From Capsaspora owczarzaki ATCC 30864 (Eukaryota > Opisthokonta > Filasterea): DNA of 64,000 bases. Every line of letters starts with the position of its first letter. The first letter of the stretch is position 1. A program made the position numbers and the translations under genes. Where the stretch lies: contig NW_011887293.1 of NCBI RefSeq assembly GCF_000151315.2, positions 1,155,585-1,219,584 of the forward strand. The letters are read 5' to 3'. The notes below the pieces were generated by a model. That model was given only the letters and a program-made list of their open reading frames with translations, had not been told where the DNA came from and searched no databases. This document shows positions 56,437 through 64,000 of the stretch, in pieces.

Positions 56437-59400
56437 CTAGTCGTCAAACTCTTCCAAGTCATCCTCGTCTTCAAGACGAAGCTTCTTGCGAGCGGAGGCC
56501 GAAGCACCTCGCTTCTGCGCACTGCGAGGCGCGGGTGCGTCCAAAACCTCCTGTGAGTCTTGCTCGCTCATTGGTTCGGCGTCTTGATCCGAGTCGTCAT
56601 CCGAGTAATCGTCACGGGCACGCTGCTGACGACGTGCCTTGCTGGCAGATCCGCCGTGTTTCGTCCCCTTTGCAGCACCGCGCGAGCGCGATGGGGTTGG
56701 GGTTGCGCGGTCGTCCTCCTCATCTTCTTCGTCGCTTGCGGCGTCGGCACCGAGAGCGTCCCCACGGCGTTTCACACCACGACTGCTGCGCGGCGTTGGG
56801 GTATTCGACAAGGATGGCTGCGAGCGACCGCGGGGCGTGGAAGTGGACTGCGAGATGTCGAGGCTCGCTCCTGCGGGTCCAGACTTGAGCTGCAGGTTGT
56901 GTCGGAACTCCAAGTAAGGAATCCACGCCTCGTCGTCCTCGGACTGGTTGACGGCCTCTCCAAAAATGTCGTCAAGATGCCCGAGCGTGGTCGCAGCATC
57001 TTGCGCAGTGAGACGAGACGAAAACTCGCGCAAAACCGTGAAAAACAACAAGGCCTGGGGCTCTGCGAGCGACCGGTCGCTGTCAAAGCAAGAGCGCTGG
57101 ACAAAGCCAATGCCTGCCTCGTGAATGTTGAGAATAGCCTTGCGCGTCTTTGTCTGGTTCGAGTCGACACCAAATGTCAACGAGAGTCGGTGGGCGAGAT
57201 CGCGCAAGGGCGCGAGCATTTCTGGTGTAATCTCTGAGGCCGAGTTTTGCAAAATGTTGCCAAATTCCTATGCGAGCACACACACCCACCAATAGTTGAC
57301 AATGAGTCTCAAGGAATCCACCAAAAAAAGAAAAGAAAAGAAAAAGAAGCAAAAAAAAAAAGCAACAAGCAGCAACTTTGACATCTCGACCGCATACCAC
57401 AGTGATGGTTTGAAGGACAGGCTCGTGCACTGCCATGTCTTTGACGCGCGAAAGCATCATCTTGATCACTTCAGCAATGGCGGGAGCGCTCGAGAGGTAG
57501 TAGGGCAGCACGCGATGCAGCCATTTGATGTCGATGCACTGCGACTTGATCAGATTCCCAAATACACCGAGGACTTGACGACGCAGGAGGGCAAGTTCCT
57601 CTGTCAAGCAGAGCATTGGCATGGCTGTGAGACTGTTGCCTTTTTTGGGTCGCGGAGCAATTTGCCCTGCCCAACTTACTTTCGTTGTCGGACGCATCGT
57701 CAAGAGCACTGACTGTGGCACTCTTCAGCACATTCAACTCGATGGTGTCCGCAAGGAGCTTCAGATCATCGTGGGATAACTCCAATGCAAGGGACAGGTT
57801 GCCCTCGAGAGGAATGGCGGAGAGCTGAATCAGCCAGCAAGCTTGCAAAATTCCCTAATGTCGCGAACCAACCCCCAAAACCTCGGGTCAGACGCCGAAG
57901 GGATCATGATCGACAACGTCAATGCCGTATGTTACCGTCAAAGCCACAATAGGAATGCTGTCGCAAGCCATCTCCAAAAGAGCCTTCCAAAGCGCGTCGC
58001 GGTCCATCGCAAACTGGCCGAGATCAGCGCGCGAAGTCTGCCCATCGAAAATGGCACGCGCTCGCCACGCTAGTGTGACGCAGAGCGCGCGCGATGCCTG
58101 ACACAAAATGACCTAATGGAAGAATCAACAAGAGAGGCGGAGACAAAGCAGTAAATTAGAAACCATGAGAAATAAGAAGAAAAAAAAGTGTTCAAGCAAC
58201 AACAACAACTCCTATTACTTACCTCGTCATCAGGCAAGGGATCAGAGCGGCTGCGACACGCGGCAGCAATCGCGTCGAGATGCTCATAAAGTCCCTCGTG
58301 AGGCAGAGTCGAAAAGTGCTGGAAAAAGCTCCGGACGCGAAGGACGTGGTTGCGCAGGGCACCAGAGTCCGTGGATGGGTCGGTTGCCAAGAGCGCGGCC
58401 ACAATGGTCTCGCCAATTTCCTTGGTGGCGTTGTCAATCACAGAGCGGAATGTGAGCTTGTCCGACGACAAGTATGCCAACGCCTCCACACTGGCGTCAA
58501 TCGCGCTTTCATCCGCAAGGCGCAGCACGAGCGCGCTGATTTGTCTGGACAGTGTCTCGATGGCCTGCAAGCAACAACCAGTGTTTCGTGAGACAGGCAA
58601 ACAGCAAAACAAAAAAAAACCAATCACCAAAAACAATCGCCAACCAAAACAGCTCAGAATATCAGTGCACCAAACAACGACAACGGTTGGTCAAAAGAAG
58701 GCAAAAGAAAACCTACCGAGGACATGCGCTGCGCGCCATAGAGCTCGAGATCAAACAACTTGACGATGCTGAGCAAGTCGGCCACCACCGCCGGCTGGGA
58801 GCCAAACCGCGCGAGAAGTCGAGGGAGGACTTTGGCAAAGTGCGTAGTGACTTGCTGAACACTCTGAGTAACCGAGTCCTTCTCCTTGGCAGACATCTTT
58901 TTACCAGTCTTGAGGGCCGCGCCCTCGGAGGACTGGTGGACAGCCCGCCGAGCAGCGCTGACCATCAGGCTCACCAAGATCGCCTCGTCGTCTCCAGAGA
59001 GGAGACTGTTCTCGCTTCGAGCGCCAGCAGCAGCACCGGCTGGCGCTGTCGCGGATTTGCCTCGACGTTTACCGGCACGTCGTTGGGATGCTGCAGACAC
59101 GGCTGCGTCTGTTTCACTCGAGTCTTCATCGTCAAGCAGAAGCTCAGTCATGGCAGCCCAGTCGGTGAGCAAGCCCTGAGCGGGGCCAAACAGGTGCTCG
59201 ACAAGGAAGGTCGTGTCCAGAGCCTGGTCACGGGCGAACGGGGAGCCTGCACGAGCCGTTTCCCCGACCGATGCGTACAGGGACTTCACAAACTCAATCA
59301 AAAGCAGCAGGTTGAGGCTCGCGGGTCGGAGCGACGCACGAGGATCGGACGGGTGCGCGCTCAATCGCTGCATCTCGGCCTGGAGCTGAACGTGGAAGAC

Positions 59401-61777
59401 CAGGTGCTCGACAAACTTGCCCGCTGCGCGACCGTTTGACTTTGTTTCGGCGAGAACTTGACGGGCAACCAGCTCCACCTCGCTGCCAATCGCCCCGGTT
59501 TGCAGCAAAAGCAGCGCGACTTCGATGGCTGCGGCAGCAACGTGCTCATCAACATCCTGGCACATGTCCACAATGCGTGCACGGAAGCGTTCGATAAAGT
59601 TGTCGAGCTGCGGAACAAAGTCCTTGTTCTCGTACAGCTTGTGAATCACATTGAGTGTTGCCAAGCGGGGAGCCGCAACCTACAAGTCGGGCAGCAGAAC
59701 AATCAAGAGGACAAGAAGCAAAAAATAAAATAAATAAAAAATAACATAAAATAACAAAATCAAGGCAGTGAAGAAAGCAAGAGAGCTCGTTTCACAGCCA
59801 ATAGGTACGAGAGCATAAATGACCCAGACTTACCTGATCATTCAAGGTCCAGCCAAGATACTTGGTGTGCGTATCGCGCAAAAAGTAGGACGGGTAGCCC
59901 ATAATCCACACTCCCAGCTGCGTCACGCAGAGCGCACGAATATCGGCGCAAGTATCGCGGTAACGCAACACAAAGACACCCTGGAGCAGCTGGCTAATGT
60001 ATTCTTCGAGCTTCTCAATGTCGGCGTTAAAGTTTTCAATCCGCCGCTCAAGCTGAGCGGCAGACGAGCTGTTCGCGCCGCGCTTGGAGCGCTCTGTTTC
60101 GAGCTGGCGCTGGCTGTTGTCGAGTGCGGCATGGACTGTCTTGACCGCAGTCACCAGCGCCGAGCAAATCTCCAAGCAGGCCGCGGTGGCCGTGTGACGG
60201 AAGGCGCGAATGTGCGCAGTGGACAAGGCACTGAGCCATGTGATGGCCACGTCAATCAGAGCTTGATCGTGCAGCAAATCTCCTGTGCATCGCGAGAAGA
60301 TGCGATGAAGAAAGTCCGGGAAGCCCGACTTGAAGCGGCGAAACTCTGTGCCACTGGCAGCCAGCGGGTACTCTCCGGTATTGCTATCGAATCGTTCCGC
60401 AAGTTCTTGAAGAGACTGATGAGGAGTAGAGTCGCGTAGAGAAGAAGAAGGTGAGTCGAAAGTGTCGAGAAGTTGGTCACAATGCAATTGTTGTCAATGT
60501 TCATCTTCTTCTTACCGAAACGACAAAATCGTCCTCTCCGCCGGCGCCTTGAAGAGCAGACAGCTGATGAACACAGCCTGATGAGCGGATCACAAAGTTC
60601 ACCAGCTCTAGCAGCGCAGCATGGGCGTCTTGGCGATATCGCTCAATCCACTCATCTGCGACGGCTTGAAGCGCACTGGCGCCCGCCTTGACGATAAAGT
60701 ACAACGAGCCGTCGTCGGCTTCATCTGCCGGAGCGGTGGACGCTGCAAAGCATAGCGGGATCAGAATTCAGCCCAGGTTGATTCAGTTGGGCCAAAAATC
60801 AACATCAACACGACGACACGACACTCACCTTTACCAGCTCGACCGTGCCGCGTAGAACCACTCTTGCGTAGACCAGACGGTGTTGCGGCGGCGGATGCAG
60901 GGGTGGAGGATGGTTTCTGGCTGCTTCGGGGAGCACTGCGCGGAGACTTTTTGACTGCTGTGGAGGCAAAGGCGTCGTCGTCGGAATCATCCATGTCATC
61001 ACTGCTTTCTGAGGCCTCGGCCTCTGAGTCATCGCTGTTGCCGTTGTCGTTGTCATCATCGCCATCCGAGTCGGCAGCAATCGATGTTGTTGGTTTGACA
61101 GAGCGACCACGAGAAGACGTCCGAGTGGCGGGCGAGGATGCAGGGCTACTATCGCTGCCACCGCCACGTTTTGGCGCAGATCTTGCGAGCGCACTTGTTG
61201 GAGTGACAGACCGGCGGCCACTGGAGCGAGCAGGAGACTCGATCGCTGCACCGGCGAACGACGGCGTTTGCTCGTCCGGTTGTTCTGCACCGCGAGCCCC
61301 GCCACGCTTGGACGCTGCCACCACAGGCGTTGTTGTCGTCTTCTTAGCGCTGGTAGCTGTCTGTTGGGCGCCGCGATGCTTGCTGGCGGAGGTGGCTGTC
61401 GGCGGACTGTCGTCTGACTCGCTGTCGCTGTGCTCTGCTCGTCGGCTTCGCGGGCTCGCTCGCGGCGTGCCAGAGGCCTGGTTTTTGCAAATCCGGACGT
61501 GTATGATATAAAACGGGTGAGTGGTCCAGCAACATCCAATACGCAGCGCGACAGTTGCCGACCGCTTTTTTGCTTTCGAAACGCAAGTTGCAGGCGAGCA
61601 AGAAGGGGAAAAAACCATAAAAAAAAAAAGCGCGGGAAGATGTCGGCGTTCACGTACCGCAGCAGCAACCGGGGCGGCGCGCGAGCGACCACTACTGGCC
61701 GACGACAGACTTGGAGAGCCATCCGCGGGGCTCGGCGGCGCGGGCGAGGAGCCCCGCGTGCTGCGACGAGGCTGCAT
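56437..61777 (-). CDS. STAG: Cohesin subunit SA/STAG (Scc3, stromalin)
   Basis: HEAT-repeat subunit that holds cohesin on chromatin. Ten exons in transcript order: 61777-61658, 61477-60829, 60742-60516, 60415-59834, 59679-58717, 58564-58223, 58112-57936, 57854-57680, 57624-57398, 57267-56437, in phase, 1430 residues (human STAG about 1260). Residues 1-260 are disordered, Ser/Thr-rich with acidic runs. The core begins LYFIVKAGASALQAVADEWI, DAHAALLELVNFVIRSSGC. The stromalin conservative domain in exon 4 reads HIRAFRHTATAACLEI, LRYRDTCADIRALCVTQLGV and TKYLGWTLND. Exon 5 continues LATLNVIHKLYENKDFVPQL. Helical repeats fill exons 5-9. The C-terminus is acidic and basic low complexity with RKKLRLEDEDDLEEFDD at the end. 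Exons, phases and family agree well. Confidence 0.95.
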
Positions 61778-62341
61778 TGAAACACTTGGTCGAACAAAAA
61801 GTGTGGATTTTTTGGCGGGAAAATCAAGCAGCAAAACAGCAGCAAACCAAAGTGAGCGACGCTGCGATCGGCAGGAAGGAGACAGCGTTGGTGGCAAATA
61901 GCGTGATGGAAGAGACTGCGGAGAGTGACACTAGAGAGCTACGGGCAGACGAGCACGATGGGGAGGAGAGGAGAGGGAGGGAAGCGGCGAAAATCGCTGA
62001 AGAAGCAAGTGGTCATTTACGGCATTTTTAAGAACTGTCAGATCACAACAACAAGAAGGAAAATGAAACAAAGAGAAGAGTGAGATGACGAGTCACTCGA
62101 GGTCGGTAGGCAAGTGTGTGTGTGTAATTGCAACTGGCTGAGCAACACGGAAATGGCACACAGAGAGCCGAGTCGAATCGCTCTCAGTCGCTGAGTTTTG
62201 AGTTTCATTCAGTTCGCTTCGATCTACATCTGCTCAACATCCAGTACACCACTTTCATCGTAATCATCATCACCATTTCAATTCAGTCAGTCAGTCTATT
62301 GTTTTGTTTGGGTTTCGCTTGGGACTGTGCAATATTTTGGG
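61778..62341. promoter_or_regulatory. Divergent promoter region, STAG / ZDHHC17-like
   Basis: 564 bases between two start codons that point apart. Purine-rich on the plus strand around 61890-62080. A GT repeat is near 62116. No core promoter motif is recognised. Confidence 0.45.
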
Positions 62342-64000
62342 ATGCTTTCGTCACAGCGCCAAGTGCTCAGCGGATCGACGGCCATTGCGGCTCCGACCTC
62401 GCTCGACGACTACATGGCCCGCACACGCAACCCCGTCCCCGAGCAGGCCACTGGCAGCACCGGCGGCGGTGGTGTTGGTGGTGGTGGAGGAGACGGCTGG
62501 GGATCCTCCCATAGCCACGGCGGCGACGACGACGATCACGGCCACGGCCACAGCCACGGGGGCGACGCGTGCTGCAAGGACGGCGACGGCAGCGAAGGCT
62601 TCACCAACAATCTACCCAGTAAGCGAAGGAAGCCCCCCAAGCAGCAAAAGCAAAAGCAAAAGCAGCACATGCGAAGATGTTGCACACCTTTTTTTTTTTT
62701 TTTTTTTTTTTTCCATATCGTGTTAATGGCTAATTTTCTGATTTTCTGATTTTCTGATTTTCTGATTTTCTTATTCTTTTGACTTTTCGTATTTACTTTT
62801 CCGAGTTGTTTTCGAGTCAATCCGATCTTTTGCCTTTTTTTGGTGTTATTTCATCTTCGCTCTGAGATTGTTCGATTGGGAAACCTTTCCACTCACCCAC
62901 CACCCCCGCTTCCTTTTGTCTACTTGCTCTGCTGCTTCGCATTGACAGTCGATCAACGGTGCTGGAATAGCATTGTTCTGAACAACTTTGATCCCTTTTG
63001 GAAGCTGCTCGAGTCCCGCCCAGAGCTCCTATTCCGGAGCGATGCTGAAGGTCGCTCAGCGCTGCACTGGGCTGCGGCGCACAACAATGTTCCTGCCATC
63101 CAGCAAGCGCTCGCACTTCGCTTGAAGGTAATGCACGCTGGCCTATTGTGGTGCTTTTTTTTTTCTCAAATGTTTTGCTCAAATGTTTTGCTCACGCTCC
63201 GTTTTTCCTCTGCCCAATTGCAGCCGGATGTCCGAGCTGCTCAAACCAACCAGACACCGCTTCACTGGGCTGTAACGAAGGGCAGCCTGCAGGCTGTGCG
63301 AGCTCTGCTGAACGCAGGAGCGGATTTGAATGCCGTCGACTCGCTTGGCGTGAATGCCATCATTCTTGCCATCCAGCACAAGCAATTCCTCATGGTACAC
63401 TTCTTGTTGTCGTGCGGTGCAAGCCTGGACAGTGTCGACTTGTACGGCTGCAGTTGCGCACACTGGGCCGGATACGTCGGCTTTTTGGCCATCATGAACC
63501 TGTTCAGCGTCCGTCAACTCTCAGCCATCGACAATCTGGGCATGACAACGCTCCACCGGGCAGCAGATGCCGGGCAGCTCGAAATGGTCGAGTACCTGCT
63601 TTCGTTCAAGCACGATCTGGACATTAACGCCACCACCAAAGCAGGACACACGGCTCTTGATCGCGCAACCCTCAAGCGTCACCTCGAACTTGCCGACCTA
63701 TTGGTCTTGTCTGGGGCGAAGGGCAACTATGACGCGTTTGGACAGTCGCCACTGGTGCTCCGCAAGCTGGGGCTGGGCCGTTGCTACTCGACGTTGGCAC
63801 CCATTGCCTCGCGCTATCTGCGATTCCTCCTTCGTTTTTCCAATTCAGGCTCAATGATGTGGGTTTGGCTGTGCGTCTATGCCATGGCGTTCGTGAATGT
63901 GTTTTGGAGCATGTCCTTTGATCGGCCAGATGGTGACTACCGCACCGGCCCCATCATCTTGCATTTTCTCCTCAAGCTGCTGCTTGTGGCCCTAGCAGTC
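62342..64000 (+). CDS. ZDHHC17: Ankyrin-repeat DHHC palmitoyltransferase (ZDHHC17/13, Akr1 type), 3' part outside
   Basis: S-acyltransferase of Golgi or endosomal membranes. Exons 62342-62618, 62949-63127, 63224 to the window edge, in phase. The N-terminus has a Gly-rich run and a His/Asp cluster (HSHGGDDDDHGHGHSHGG) followed by CCKDGDG. VDQRCWNSIVLNNFDPFWKL leads into about six ankyrin repeats: GRSALHWAAAHNNVPAIQQA, NQTPLHWAVTKGSLQAVRAL, GVNAIILAIQHKQFLMVHFL, GCSCAHWAGYVGFLAIMNLF, GMTTLHRAADAGQLEMVEYL and GHTALDRATLKRHLELADLL. Transmembrane segments start at about 63855 (MMWVWLCVYAMAFVNVFWSM) and about 63953. The DHHC-Cys domain would lie to the right, so catalytic identity is inferred from the ankyrin-plus-membrane architecture, which matches ZDHHC17 and Akr1. 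Confidence 0.88.
62731..62772. repeat. (GATTTTCT)n minisatellite in ZDHHC17-like intron 1
   Basis: About five tandem copies of the 8-mer GATTTTCT, close downstream of a 22-T run, within the first intron. Confidence 0.9.

Noticed and set aside
1-64000. Search for CRISPR arrays, integrated viruses, LTR elements, DNA transposons and rRNA genes
   Set aside because: No spaced direct repeats, transposase, reverse transcriptase, capsid or rRNA core sequences were recognised anywhere in the window.

Overview
The window is nuclear DNA of a single-celled eukaryote with a compact, gene-dense genome. It holds 19 protein-coding genes that I could assign to a family, one unassigned small membrane protein, and one nuclear tRNA gene. 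Introns are GT-AG and mostly 70-150 nt, and intergenic gaps are mostly 0.2-0.8 kb. Coding exons are GC-rich, while introns and gaps carry long T or A homopolymers and microsatellites. The gene set points to a unicellular holozoan: an ARHGEF6/7 (PIX) GEF, a DLK/LZK-type MAP3K, HPS3, TMEM209 and an ankyrin-DHHC protein. A filasterean such as Capsaspora owczarzaki is my best guess, but this is inference from content and style, not a database match. Exon limits below come from reading splice sites, frames and family similarity by eye.

Left third (1-20 kb): a 3'-incomplete MUTYH adenine-DNA glycosylase (-) faces a TMEM209 gene (+). A tRNA-Pro(AGG) gene follows. Next come three genes for mitochondrial proteins: a PPR-like protein (-), the mitochondrial fatty-acid-synthesis dehydratase HTD2 (-), and a degenerate DEAD-box-like helicase (+) that shares a 322-bp divergent promoter region with HTD2. 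Then an SLC35A4-type nucleotide-sugar transporter (+), the nucleolar phosphoprotein NOLC1/Nopp140 (+) and the tRNA pseudouridine synthase PUS7 (+).

Middle (20-45 kb): a DLK/LZK-like MAP3K (+), sphingosine-1-phosphate lyase (+), mitochondrial ClpX (+) converging on the NatC catalytic subunit NAA30 (-), a PIX Rho GEF (-), a small single-pass membrane protein (+), an acyl-CoA oxidase (+) and CAB39/MO25 (+).

Right third (45-64 kb): a PKA catalytic subunit (+), the BLOC-2 subunit HPS3 (+) converging on the GPI mannosyltransferase PIGB (-), the cohesin subunit STAG/SCC3 (-), and head-to-head with it a ZDHHC17-like ankyrin palmitoyltransferase (+) that runs off the right edge.

These are mostly unrelated housekeeping and signalling genes, as expected for a eukaryotic chromosome. 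I found no CRISPR array, operon-like novel cassette, integrated virus or recognisable transposon. The points most worth a second look are the degenerate mitochondrial helicase and its promoter partner HTD2, HPS3 and PIX in an apparently unicellular genome, a one-base phase mismatch in TMEM209, and the long homopolymers, one pair of which could form a hairpin of about 29 bp.
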